A stretch of 64,000 nt of DNA from Pollutimonas thiosulfatoxidans (GTDB taxonomy: Bacteria > Pseudomonadota > Gammaproteobacteria > Burkholderiales > Burkholderiaceae_B). Every line of letters begins with the position of its first letter. Within the stretch, counting starts at the first letter, position 1. Below are positions 33,100 through 41,489 of this stretch, in pieces. The DNA lies in assembly GCF_004022565.1 (NCBI RefSeq), contig NZ_CP022987.1:1798001-1862000 (forward strand), given 5' to 3'. The position numbers were made by a program, and so were the translations under genes. The notes under the pieces were generated by a model, which was given only the letters and a program-made list of their open reading frames with translations, searched no databases and was not told the origin of the DNA.

Positions 33100-34946
33100 G
33101 ACACCCCCGCCGCGTCCAGGCGGTCCTGAAACTCGCGCGCACCGATCTCACCCACCACACGCAGATCCCGCCGTTCCGTACCATCCGGCCCCACCAGTAT
33201 GAGCGTGGGCGGCCCCATGACGCCCCAGTGTTTGAGCAGTTCCTTATCTGTAGCGTCATTACGCGTCACGTCTGGCCGCACGACCTGCATACGCGCCAGC
33301 TGCGCCGCAACCGCGGGATCGCCGAATACATTGCGCTCGATTACATGGCAGCTGACGCACCAGTCGGCGTAGAAATCAATCAAGGTCCACTGGCCGCGCG
33401 CGGCGCCTTCCGCCAGGCGAGCATCCACGTCGGCCACCGATTTCGCCTGGATATAACTGACCTCGGCGGTTGGCGTGGCCGCAGCGGGCGCGCCGCGCAG
33501 ATGCGCCAGGGGCTGCAAGGCGGCGTCACCCCCTGAAGCGGCGCCCACGAGCATCAGGACAGACCACAGACCGACGAACGCCGCCGCCGAACGCAAGCTC
33601 CACGCCAACCGCTGCCTATTCGTAACGGCTTGCGCCCAAGCGACGAGCCCCACCGCCACCAGCAGCATCCAGGCCCCCCAGAGCAACAGACTCGTCGTTC
33701 CGGTCAGAAAACGCGTCAGCATCATCACTGCCATGCCAACCATGACATAGCCGAAGGCGACGCGCACCCGATCCATCCACGCACCGGGCTTGGGCAGCAC
33801 ACGGGCGCCGAACACAGCAATGGCCAACAATGGCAGGCCCATACCCAAACCCAGCGCAAACAAAGCCAGCCCCCCTTGGATCGCACTGCCCGTCTGCCCG
33901 ATGTACAACAGCGCACCCGCCAAGGGAGCCGTCATGCACGGACCAACCAAAAGCGCCGACAGAAAACCCAACACCGCCGCACCGGTGATACTCCCCCCCG
34001 AACGAGCAGGCCCCGCTGCCTGGAGGCGATTCGTCACAGCGGATGGCAAGCGCAACTCGAACAGACCGAATAGCGAACTGGCCAGAATGAGAAAGAGCGC
34101 CGCGAAGGCGCTGAGCAACCAAGGCGACTGCAGCGTGGCTTGTAAATTGGCACCCACCAGTCCAGCCGCCACCCCCACTGCAGCGTAGGTACCCGCCATC
34201 GCCAGGACGTATGACGACGACAAAACGAAAGCCCGACGCGGCTTGGCCTGGCTACCAACGACCATGGTGGAAACGATGGGAATCATCGGCAAAGTGCAGG
34301 GCGTAAAAGCCAACAATAGGCCGAATCCGAAAAACAGCAGCGTGCCGGCAATAGGCCCCAGCGCAGCAAGTCGCTGAGCAGCCGCCTGATCCTCGCCAAC
34401 ACTGGCGCCCGAAGGCATGCCGGCCGAATCAGGCCCGCGCTCCGAGACTGATTCAGGTTCCGATGCCTGAGGCGGTTGCTCGACAGCCTGACCGTCAGCT
34501 ACCGCTGTCGCTGCTGGCGCGCTGATATGCATCGTCTGCGGTGGATAGCAGATACCGTCTTCTGCACAGCCTTGCCAATGCAGTGTCAGTGGGCCGGTTA
34601 CAGCCGCCGGGAAGCGCAGACGGGCCGTATCGCCGGTGTAGATGACGGTATCGCCAAAAAACTCGTCATGCCGGGGCGTTCCAGCAGGGAGAGCCAGATC
34701 AACAGCATTCTCGTTGTCGTCGACCAGCTTCAACGAGTGGCGGTAGACATAATAGCCGTCGGCAATCTGCCCTTCGACTATATACTCTCCGCCTTGCTGC
34801 CTCACCTCCTCTACCTTGAATACGTCTGAGGCTTCAAGAAATTCGGGCTCCGTGGCCGACGAAAACAGACCATTGCCTGCCCAGGCACTTCCAACGGCAA
34901 AACAAAACAGTACGAGAGCCGCACGGGCAATCCGATAGACAGACAA
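33096..34946 (-). CDS. dsbD: DsbD, transmembrane thiol:disulfide interchange protein
   Basis: A 616-aa protein carrying electrons from cytosolic thioredoxin to periplasmic DsbG, TlpA and CcmG. The signal peptide ends AWA-G. The N-terminal domain has the Cys pair in WQGCAEDGICYPP. The eight-helix core carries the Cys in FTPCTLPMIPIVS and GPCMTAPLAGALL, and the C-terminal thioredoxin domain has YADWCVSCHVIERNV. The start is a TTG at 34946 with AGGAG six bases upstream. It leads the dsbD-tlpA-tlpA-dsbG block and is preceded by a PmrA-type box. Confidence 0.95.
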   Translation of the reverse strand: MSVYRIARAALVLFCFAVGSAWAGNGLFSSATEPEFLEASDVFKVEEVRQQGGEYIVEGQIADGYYVYRHSLKLVDDNENAVDLALPAGTPRHDEFFGDTVIYTGDTARLRFPAAVTGPLTLHWQGCAEDGICYPPQTMHISAPAATAVADGQAVEQPPQASEPESVSERGPDSAGMPSGASVGEDQAAAQRLAALGPIAGTLLFFGFGLLLAFTPCTLPMIPIVSTMVVGSQAKPRRAFVLSSSYVLAMAGTYAAVGVAAGLVGANLQATLQSPWLLSAFAALFLILASSLFGLFELRLPSAVTNRLQAAGPARSGGSITGAAVLGFLSALLVGPCMTAPLAGALLYIGQTGSAIQGGLALFALGLGMGLPLLAIAVFGARVLPKPGAWMDRVRVAFGYVMVGMAVMMLTRFLTGTTSLLLWGAWMLLVAVGLVAWAQAVTNRQRLAWSLRSAAAFVGLWSVLMLVGAASGGDAALQPLAHLRGAPAAATPTAEVSYIQAKSVADVDARLAEGAARGQWTLIDFYADWCVSCHVIERNVFGDPAVAAQLARMQVVRPDVTRNDATDKELLKHWGVMGPPTLILVGPDGTERRDLRVVGEIGAREFQDRLDAAGVS

Positions 34947-34953
34947 GCTGAAC

Positions 34954-34992
34954 TCCTGCAGGTAAACTTAGGTGAATCATGCACCTGCAGGA
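34954..34992. repeat. 10-bp inverted repeat flanking the dsbD promoter
   Basis: TCCTGCAGGT (34954-34963) and ACCTGCAGGA (34983-34992) are perfect inverted arms, and each contains the self-palindrome CCTGCAGG. One arm overlaps the end of the PmrA-type box and the spacer to the -10; the other covers the dsbD ribosome-binding site. It could be an operator for another regulator. Confidence 0.6.
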
Positions 34993-35008
34993 TTAAGGGA
35001 AGCTTAAG
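34976..35008 (-). promoter_or_regulatory. PmrA/QseB-type box and -10 of dsbD
   Basis: On the minus strand CTTAAG, five bases, CTTAAT (35008-34992), a direct repeat matching the YTTAAK-N5-YTTAAK box of PmrA/QseB-class regulators. Ten bases later CATGAT (34981-34976) could be the -10. The same 10-bp spacing occurs at 37154-37186 and 44355-44387. Confidence 0.7.
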
Positions 35009-35022
35009 GCTTCGCAGAAAAC

Positions 35023-36381
35023 TCAAGAAAGCGTAGTATCGCCCGCTACTGGAAGCGTAAGTCGTGCTTCCAGCCCGCCGCCATCCCGTTCCAGAAGCTC
35101 AAATGCGCCCGCATGTCGACGTGCAATCGCGTTCACAATAGATAGGCCTAGTCCGTAGCCGGGTATTTTTGGGTCTCCACGCCAAAACCGATTAACTGCT
35201 TGAGCCCGCTCTTGCGCATTCAGGCCAGCGCCTTCGTCCAGCACACTAATGTGCATGGTGCCATTGCTTTGCGGCTCCAAGCGAATCGTAATGGGAGTGT
35301 CGGTGGGCGCGTAGCGTATTGCATTATCAATTAGGTTTTGAATTGCCCCAACTAGAAGTGGTCGGGCGGCGCGTACCGGTCGCGAGTTGTCAGCCCCTTG
35401 CACCGATATCCTACCTATAGAATCACCGTACATTGGCTTCAATGCCTCAATTGCAATGGATGCAGCCTCAATCGGATCGCTAACCTCCTTCGCGACAGAA
35501 TGGCCTTCTAACCGCGCCAGATCAAGCAAACGCTGAAGGATATTCTGCAGCTGCTGTACCCCTTGGTCTGCGCTGGTGAGGGCTGCTTCCATGGTGGCTT
35601 TTTCATCTCGCCGTTGCAACGCAAGCTTCGCCACTTGAATGTGTGTTTTCACACCGGTAAGGGGAGTACGCAATTCGTGCGCCGCGCTATCGGTGAATCG
35701 GCGCTCTCGCACGATTGCGTCCTGCAGTCTCTCCAAAAGTTGCTCGATCGTATGCAGGAGCGGCTGTAACTCTACAGGGGCCTTCACCTCAGGCAATGGA
35801 CTATCGTCGCCGGGCCGGCGCCGTGCCAGAAGGCTACGAATACGCTCCACGGGCGCCAGTCCACGGGTAATGCCCAACCACAGCACGATCAGGGTGCCAA
35901 ACAAAGCGACAACGAACGGCACCCCTGCCGAAAGGATCAACTCTTTGACCAATGCCTCTCTGACGTCGATGCTGTCGGCGGTAGCGATCTGAACGTCGCC
36001 CTGCCGCAGTACATAGGTACGCCATCGCTTATTACCGTATATATAGGTACTGAAGCCTGGATCAGCATGCATCAGTTCCGGACTGCCTGCCGTACGTGCC
36101 ACGGTTTCAATCACGACTTCACCGCGCACGAGGCTTACTTCGCACGCCACCCCATCTCGGGCGACGACGTCCAATGGCTTATCACCCATTGCGGCAATAT
36201 CTTGAGGTTCGGGAAATTGGGAAACCAGCCCGGCAACCATTCGTGCGGACGCCGCCAGACGGTTGTCCAATGCCTGGCCTAACGACTGACGGGCGTCAAT
36301 GAACATCCAGGTCGCCACCAAAGTCCAAAGCGCAGTCAGCGAAATACCGATATACAGCAAAAGGCGCAAGCGCAGACTCAT
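35023..36381 (-). CDS. Sensor histidine kinase (QseC/PmrB-like)
   Basis: A 452-aa inner-membrane kinase. Transmembrane segments lie near 8-28 and about 150-172, flanking a ~120-aa periplasmic sensor domain. The phosphoacceptor His is in SAAHELRTPLTGVKTHIQ, and the ATP-binding domain has N-box IQNLIDNAIRYAPT, DEGAGL and GYGLGLSIVNAIA. It overlaps the response regulator by 4 bp. The signal is unknown. Given its targets, redox state, copper or sulfur compounds are possible. Confidence 0.94.
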   Translation of the reverse strand: MSLRLRLLLYIGISLTALWTLVATWMFIDARQSLGQALDNRLAASARMVAGLVSQFPEPQDIAAMGDKPLDVVARDGVACEVSLVRGEVVIETVARTAGSPELMHADPGFSTYIYGNKRWRTYVLRQGDVQIATADSIDVREALVKELILSAGVPFVVALFGTLIVLWLGITRGLAPVERIRSLLARRRPGDDSPLPEVKAPVELQPLLHTIEQLLERLQDAIVRERRFTDSAAHELRTPLTGVKTHIQVAKLALQRRDEKATMEAALTSADQGVQQLQNILQRLLDLARLEGHSVAKEVSDPIEAASIAIEALKPMYGDSIGRISVQGADNSRPVRAARPLLVGAIQNLIDNAIRYAPTDTPITIRLEPQSNGTMHISVLDEGAGLNAQERAQAVNRFWRGDPKIPGYGLGLSIVNAIARRHAGAFELLERDGGGLEARLTLPVAGDTTLS

Positions 36382-37055
36382 GTTCCCACTACCTTCTCGG
36401 CTGAACCAAGCCTATAACCGAGTCCACGCACTGTTTCGACAATATTATTTCCGAGCTTGCGGCGCAAATGATAAATATGTACGTTGATCGCATTGCTTTC
36501 CACGTTCTGCTCATAACCATAGACGCTATCGCAAAGCTGCTCTGTACTAAGGATGGCCTGGGGATTCTGCAGCAAGGCGCGCAATAATGACAACTCGCGA
36601 CGTGCCAGCGCTACCGGCTCATCGGCTAGCCATACTCGGCCTGTCGACGAACAGAACTTCAGTTCCCCGTGATTCATGCAGTCGGTGTTGCGGCCCGCGA
36701 CCCGGCGCGTCAGTACGTGCAACCGTGCCTGCAACTCATCCAACTCGAAAGGTTTGACCAGGTAATCATCAGCCCCTCCAAGTAGTCCCTCCACACGATG
36801 GCTGAGCGCGTCACGTGCCGTCAATACGAGAACGGGAAGATCACGACCTTCTTCGCGCCAACGGCGCAGCAATGCCATTCCATCTTCGTCTGGCAGCCCA
36901 AGATCAAGGATGCATACATCAAAGTATGACGTCGCCAATGCAGCATCCGCCAAGTTAGCCGTGCTCACGTGGTCGATCGTCAAGCCATGCAATCTCAGTC
37001 CCGCCACAATACCGCTCGCGACGAGGAGATCATCTTCTACGAGCAAAATATGCAT
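36378..37055 (-). CDS. OmpR-family response regulator (QseB/PmrA-like)
   Basis: A 225-aa two-component regulator. The receiver domain has the acidic pair EDD (7-9), phosphoacceptor D51 in CILDLGLPDEDG, and Lys near 101 in YLVKPFELDEL. The C-terminal winged-helix domain (about 125-220: ALARRELSLLRALLQNPQAI, SNAINVHIYHLRRKLG) is of the QseB/PmrA subfamily, which binds direct repeats of the YTTAAK type. Three such repeats precede dsbD, ccoN and ccmA in this island. It is divergent from ccoN. Confidence 0.95.
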   Translation of the reverse strand: MHILLVEDDLLVASGIVAGLRLHGLTIDHVSTANLADAALATSYFDVCILDLGLPDEDGMALLRRWREEGRDLPVLVLTARDALSHRVEGLLGGADDYLVKPFELDELQARLHVLTRRVAGRNTDCMNHGELKFCSSTGRVWLADEPVALARRELSLLRALLQNPQAILSTEQLCDSVYGYEQNVESNAINVHIYHLRRKLGNNIVETVRGLGYRLGSAEKVVGT

Positions 37056-37113
37056 TTCATTATCCTTGCGTACAAGCGCCGGAAACCTTCTGAACTCTCA
37101 ATCAAGCAAAAAT

Positions 37114-37130
37114 CTTAACAGTCTTTCAAG
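37114..37130. promoter_or_regulatory. Degenerate second PmrA-type box between the regulator and ccoN
   Basis: CTTAAC, five bases, TTCAAG matches the YTTAAK-N5-YTTAAK pattern at 10 of 12 positions. It lies 24 bp upstream of the perfect box and 59 bp from the response-regulator start. It may serve autoregulation. Weak on its own. Confidence 0.35.
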
Positions 37131-37153
37131 CTTTGCTCACCCTCGCATCACCT

Positions 37154-37186
37154 CTTAATGCTGCCTTAATTCTGGCAACTTATTGT
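37154..37186 (+). promoter_or_regulatory. PmrA/QseB-type box and -10 of the ccoN operon
   Basis: CTTAAT-GCTGC-CTTAAT (37154-37170) is a perfect match to the direct-repeat box. Ten bases further TATTGT (37181-37186) is a likely -10. The box takes the place of a -35, as in activator-dependent promoters of this class. The ATG of ccoN lies about 80 bp downstream. Confidence 0.75.
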
Positions 37187-37270
37187 GTCTCCAATTTGGC
37201 TGTATTTAATCTGGATTGCCACGTATCTCCTGAGGCAGCACCGGATACGACTCTACCGGATGCAGCCCCT

Positions 37271-38887
37271 ATGGAAGCGGACACGTATGCTATGACACCT
37301 ATACTGGGAACCTTGCTAGCGACAAGCTTTGTCGCTTCATTGGTGGCGCTGGGCATTCTCGTCTGGGCTGTTGCCAATAAGTTGATATTCGTGGGTAAAG
37401 CCGAGGCTTCCACGATTTTCATGGAAGGAGAGCTCGGCCATCCCGACGACAGCTCCTCTTTTGGTAAACAGAACGAGGACGAATCACATCACTTCGACGT
37501 ATTGCGCGCTGGCATCGATCGCGCCGGGAAGGGCCCAGTTCTGGTTCTGATCACGGCTGGCATTCTCTGGCTACTGATAGGCTCAACATTCGGCGTCATT
37601 GCATCCTTGAAGCTGCACTGGCCAGATTGGCTCGCGGATGTTGCGCAGATCACTTTTGGCCGTGCACGCACACTACATCTGAATATCGTTGCCTATGGCT
37701 GGCTTTCGGTCACAGGCATCGGCGTGGCTTTATGGCTGTTGCCACGAATCTTCCACACGCCCCTTCGACGGCCCAATATGGCCTATCTTGGGGCCTTTCT
37801 TTGGACGCTGGGTGTTCTGGGTGGGACCATCGCCGTCGCTAACGGCTGGTCCGATGGCATTGAGTGGCTGGAATTCCCATGGCAAATCGACTTGGTGCTT
37901 GCATTGGGCGGTTTCTTCCTTGCCTGGCCTGCGATTGAGACTGCTGCACGGCGGAAATCACGTCACATCTATGTGTCTGGCTGGTATTTCTTAGCCGGCA
38001 TGGTGTGGTTTCCCTTCTTGTTCCTGGTGGCGAACATACCCGGCCTGCACGTGGGCGCTCAGCAGGCGACAGTGAATTGGTGGTTCGCCCATAACGTGCT
38101 GGGATTGTGGCTGACGCCCATGGGCGTTGGCATGGCCTACTACATTATTCCCAAGATCATCGGCAAACCGGTGTATTCATACAACGTCTCGCTCCTCGGT
38201 TTTTGGAGCCTGGCGTTGTTCTACAGCCAGGTCGGCATCCACCACCTGATGGGCGGACCGATCCCGACCTGGGCGGTGACGCTGTCTGTTGTCCATAGCA
38301 TCATGATGTTTGTCCCGGTAATCGCCGTTGCGATCAACCAGCACGTCACTGTCGCCACCAACATGTGGGCGTTCAAGCAGTCAATGTCGCTCCGGTTCGT
38401 ATGGATCGGCGCGCTGATGTACACCCTCTCTTCCTTTCAGGGCTCAATCGAGGCAATACGTTCGGTCAACTCGATCACTCACTTCACCCATTACACCGTC
38501 GGGCACGCACACCTGGGCGCCTATGGCTTCGTTTCGCTTGTGCTGTTTGGCACTCTCTATTACATGATGCCGCACATCGTTGGCCGGCGCTGGCCCTACC
38601 CGAAACTGGTGCAAACGCATTTTTGGCTGGTGGTGGTCGGATTCACGATCTACTTCGTCTCCCTGACCATCGCTGGCGTCCTGCAAGGCATGGGGTTGAT
38701 GGATCCGGGATCGAGCTTTGCCGAAATCACCCGATCGATGATTCCTTATCTTGAAGGCCGATCCATCGGCGGCACGTTGATGACCTTGGGCCACTTCGTC
38801 TTTGCCGCACATTTCGCCTTGCTGCTGCTGAAAAAAGAATCGAGCACCAATTCCGTCGATACGTTCGCTCCTGTGAAAGCGTCATGA
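37271..38887 (+). CDS. ccoN: cbb3-like cytochrome c oxidase subunit I
   Basis: A 538-aa haem-copper oxidase subunit. The six ligand histidines are recognisable: H136 in ARTLHLNIVAYG (low-spin haem), H274 in WFAHNVLGLWL and H324/H325 in VGIHHLMGG (CuB), and H412/H414 in VGHAHLGAYG (high-spin and low-spin haem). It is somewhat longer than usual CcoN (about 475 aa), with an extra N-terminal helix and a Ser/Asp-rich loop (about 55-75). The ATG at 37271 is chosen because the promoter at 37154-37186 rules out earlier starts; 37292 is also possible. It overlaps ccoO by 4 bp. It reduces oxygen in the inner membrane. Confidence 0.92.
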   Translation: MEADTYAMTPILGTLLATSFVASLVALGILVWAVANKLIFVGKAEASTIFMEGELGHPDDSSSFGKQNEDESHHFDVLRAGIDRAGKGPVLVLITAGILWLLIGSTFGVIASLKLHWPDWLADVAQITFGRARTLHLNIVAYGWLSVTGIGVALWLLPRIFHTPLRRPNMAYLGAFLWTLGVLGGTIAVANGWSDGIEWLEFPWQIDLVLALGGFFLAWPAIETAARRKSRHIYVSGWYFLAGMVWFPFLFLVANIPGLHVGAQQATVNWWFAHNVLGLWLTPMGVGMAYYIIPKIIGKPVYSYNVSLLGFWSLALFYSQVGIHHLMGGPIPTWAVTLSVVHSIMMFVPVIAVAINQHVTVATNMWAFKQSMSLRFVWIGALMYTLSSFQGSIEAIRSVNSITHFTHYTVGHAHLGAYGFVSLVLFGTLYYMMPHIVGRRWPYPKLVQTHFWLVVVGFTIYFVSLTIAGVLQGMGLMDPGSSFAEITRSMIPYLEGRSIGGTLMTLGHFVFAAHFALLLLKKESSTNSVDTFAPVKAS

Positions 38888-39534
38888 ACAAACTTTTGCC
38901 ACTTCTCATTGGCGCAATTGGCGTCTTGCTGCTCGCCACACTGATGCTGGTGATTCTGCCCGCCTGGCAGCTTCGCACATCGCAGCCGCCGGCGCAGCTC
39001 CAGCCCTACACCGAGCAGCAGTTGTTCGGACGCCAGCAGTACGTCGCCAACGGTTGTATCTACTGCCACAGCCAGCAGCCCCGCTCCACAGGCCAAACGC
39101 TATTCGACGGCGCCCGCGGCTGGGGCCGCGCCTCGACGCCGGGAGACTATTTCTACGACACGCCCCACCTGCTGGGCACCATGCGTACCGGCCCCGACCT
39201 GCTCAACGTCGGCGCCCGCCTGAAAAGCCGCGATTGGCATCTGACGCACCTGTACCAGCCGCGCGCCATCTTCGATTGGAGCATCATGCCTTCATATCCC
39301 TATATGTTCGACGTGAAGGATGAAGCTGCGCAGGACGACGTCGTGGTGCGCCTGCCCGCCCAGTTCCAGCCGCCGGGCGGCCGGGTGGTCGTGGCTCGCA
39401 AAGAAGCGCTGGATCTCGTCGAATACCTGCTCAGCCTGGATCGCACCTATCCGGCCAGCCACGAGGAATTGCAGAAGAGGGACCGCGGATATGACCACCG
39501 TCCGGAAACAGCGGCAGACGGGCATGCGGGTTAG
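38884..39534 (+). CDS. ccoO: cbb3-type oxidase monohaem subunit II
   Basis: A 216-aa membrane-anchored cytochrome c. One N-terminal helix (about 5-27) and the haem site C58-x2-C61-H62 within GRQQYVANGCIYCHSQQPRS, which matches the CcoO consensus. The axial Met is likely in the WSIMPSYPYMF segment. It carries electrons to CcoN. It starts within the ccoN stop (ATGA) and is followed by a dihaem cytochrome, so the order NO-P-like is kept; no CcoQ is seen. Confidence 0.94.
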   Translation: MNKLLPLLIGAIGVLLLATLMLVILPAWQLRTSQPPAQLQPYTEQQLFGRQQYVANGCIYCHSQQPRSTGQTLFDGARGWGRASTPGDYFYDTPHLLGTMRTGPDLLNVGARLKSRDWHLTHLYQPRAIFDWSIMPSYPYMFDVKDEAAQDDVVVRLPAQFQPPGGRVVVARKEALDLVEYLLSLDRTYPASHEELQKRDRGYDHRPETAADGHAG

Positions 39535-39541
39535 GAACGCC

Positions 39542-40360
39542 ATGAAAACTAATCACCACTCGACAACGCCCCGTGTCGACGACATCGATCCCACATTCGA
39601 ACCTTGGGAGCCGCCCCGCCCGATTCCCATTTTCCTGCTGGCGGTGCTCATCGCCTTGGCGCTGGCCGGCGTCGGCATCTATCTAAGCGACCTGGCTCCA
39701 TGGACGGACTCCGGCTCGCCCGATACGGTCGCCAGTGGCCCGGTCGCGCCGGTGACGCCCGCAGTGCCTACTCCCATCGCGACGCAGGATGCACCCGAGC
39801 TGGTCCATGCCGGCCGAGGTAGCGTGTGGAGCTGCGCATCCTGCCATGGCGATCAGGGCGAGGGTGCCGGCAACACCCCCCGTCTTGCCGGCCTTTCAAA
39901 GGAATACCTGGCCAAGCAGCTGCGCGACTTCGCTTCCGACGAGCGCATTAACGAATCCATGCACTACGTGGCGCGCGAACTATCGGCTCACGATATTGCG
40001 GAAGTGACGGCCTACTATGCGAACCTGCCCGTCCCCCAGTTGATGCTGCCGCACTCCGATGCCGACATGGAGAGAGGCCGCCTGCTGTTCGAAAAAGGTG
40101 ACTGGAAACTGGACGTGCCTGCATGCGTCAGTTGCCACGGAGACCAGGGACAAGGCGTGGGTGTCTCCTTCCCGCCCCTGGCTGCGCAACAGCCCGAATA
40201 CTTGTTCGGCCAGTTGGCCGCCTGGAAAGGTGGTCACCGGCACAACTCACCGCAATCCTTAATGGACGACATCGCGAGCCGACTGTCCTACCAGGATCTG
40301 TATGCGGTATCCAATTATGCGGCGTCCTTGCCGGGAGACCGCGACGACACTGTCAAGTAA
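39542..40360 (+). CDS. Dihaem membrane cytochrome c (CcoP-like or c4-type)
   Basis: A 272-aa protein with one helix (about 29-48) and two haem-binding motifs, C98-x2-C101-H102 (SCASCHGDQGEG) and C195-x2-C198-H199 (ACVSCHGDQGQG). The repeated halves resemble cytochrome c4. By position it takes the CcoP place of the oxidase, feeding electrons to CcoO. Start ATG 39542 (MKTNHHST), 7 bp after ccoO. A long upstream extension in the same frame overlaps ccoO and is rejected. Confidence 0.9.
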   Translation: MKTNHHSTTPRVDDIDPTFEPWEPPRPIPIFLLAVLIALALAGVGIYLSDLAPWTDSGSPDTVASGPVAPVTPAVPTPIATQDAPELVHAGRGSVWSCASCHGDQGEGAGNTPRLAGLSKEYLAKQLRDFASDERINESMHYVARELSAHDIAEVTAYYANLPVPQLMLPHSDADMERGRLLFEKGDWKLDVPACVSCHGDQGQGVGVSFPPLAAQQPEYLFGQLAAWKGGHRHNSPQSLMDDIASRLSYQDLYAVSNYAASLPGDRDDTVK

Positions 40361-40375
40361 GCATAGAGAGCCAAG

Positions 40376-41482
40376 ATGACACAAAACCATTCCTCTAACC
40401 GGCCGGAGCCGGGCATACGCAAGCGGATGTCAGGCGCCCGGCGGTTAGCCTGGAGCGCGGGACTGGGCATCCTGTTGTTCGGCGCCGGCTACCTGATTCA
40501 TGACAGCGGCCTGATGTCGTTCTCTTTCACTTCCGAGAAAGGCGGCATTACCCAGATCGGCAGCCAGGTCTACACACGTGAAGCCATGGAGTCCGACCGC
40601 AAGACACACCAAGCAGACAGGGCTGCGCCCACAGCCGGCATGCCAGTCGGTGCCGATGGCTATTACTCACCTCCATCGGAAAACAGTATTCCTGACAGTC
40701 CCTACGGCGATGCCGTCAAGCGAGGCCGCGCCATCTTCATGGAAACGTCGACCATGGTGTCCGAGCACGTCGGCAATACGCTCGCTTGCGTCAATTGCCA
40801 CCTTGATGCCGGACGCCGAGAAAATTCAGCTCCCATGTGGGGCGCCTATGTGCGTTATCCAGCGTACCGAAGCAAGACAAAGTCAATCAGTACCATCGAG
40901 GACCGCATCAAGGGCTGTTTCACGTACTCAATGAATGCACAGGGCTCACCATCGGGCCAGCCTCCACCAGCCGGGAGCGATATCTACCGCGACTTGACAA
41001 CCTACTTCTATTGGATGGCCGATGGTGCGTCCACGGGAGAAAAGTTACCTGGCTCAGGCTATCCCAAGCTCAAGAAACCCGAAGAAGACTACGACGTGAT
41101 GCGCGGACAGACAGTCTACGCGCAGAACTGCGCCCTGTGCCATGGCGCGGATGGCCAGGGCCAGCGAGATCCCGACAGCGGTGTGGTGTTTCCCCCGCTC
41201 TGGGGCCCGAACTCCTACAACTGGGGCGCGGGCATGGCGCGTATCGATACGGCCGCCGGCTTCATCAAGGCCAACATGCCGCTGGGCAAGCCATTCTCGC
41301 TGACCGACCAGGAAGCTTGGGACGTTGCAGCTTTCGTCGACAGCCATGAACGCCCCAAGGATCCCCGTCAGACCGGCACCCTCGAAGAGGCGCGCGTCGA
41401 ATTCCATGATGGGGAGGAAAGCTTCTACGGCAAGGCAGTCAACGGGAAGGTCGTCGGCGGGGGTACGGAACAAGAGGACTGA
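40376..41482 (+). CDS. tsdA: TsdA-like thiosulfate dehydrogenase, membrane-anchored
   Basis: A 368-aa dihaem cytochrome. TsdA joins two thiosulfates into tetrathionate, giving two electrons. Signatures: haem 1 C138-x2-C141-H142 in ACVNCHLDAGRRENSAPMWG, then C181 in RIKGCFTYSMN, 39 residues after H142. That is the spacing I recall for the unusual axial Cys ligand of TsdA. Haem 2 is C252-x2-C255-H256 in CALCHGADGQG, and PPLWGPNSYNWGAGM is typical. It has a single N-terminal helix (about 22-42) without a clear cleavage site, so it is probably anchored. It lies 15 bp after the dihaem cytochrome and 7 bp before ccoI. Substrate not proven. Confidence 0.85.
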   Translation: MTQNHSSNRPEPGIRKRMSGARRLAWSAGLGILLFGAGYLIHDSGLMSFSFTSEKGGITQIGSQVYTREAMESDRKTHQADRAAPTAGMPVGADGYYSPPSENSIPDSPYGDAVKRGRAIFMETSTMVSEHVGNTLACVNCHLDAGRRENSAPMWGAYVRYPAYRSKTKSISTIEDRIKGCFTYSMNAQGSPSGQPPPAGSDIYRDLTTYFYWMADGASTGEKLPGSGYPKLKKPEEDYDVMRGQTVYAQNCALCHGADGQGQRDPDSGVVFPPLWGPNSYNWGAGMARIDTAAGFIKANMPLGKPFSLTDQEAWDVAAFVDSHERPKDPRQTGTLEEARVEFHDGEESFYGKAVNGKVVGGGTEQED

Positions 41483-41489
41483 TCACGCC

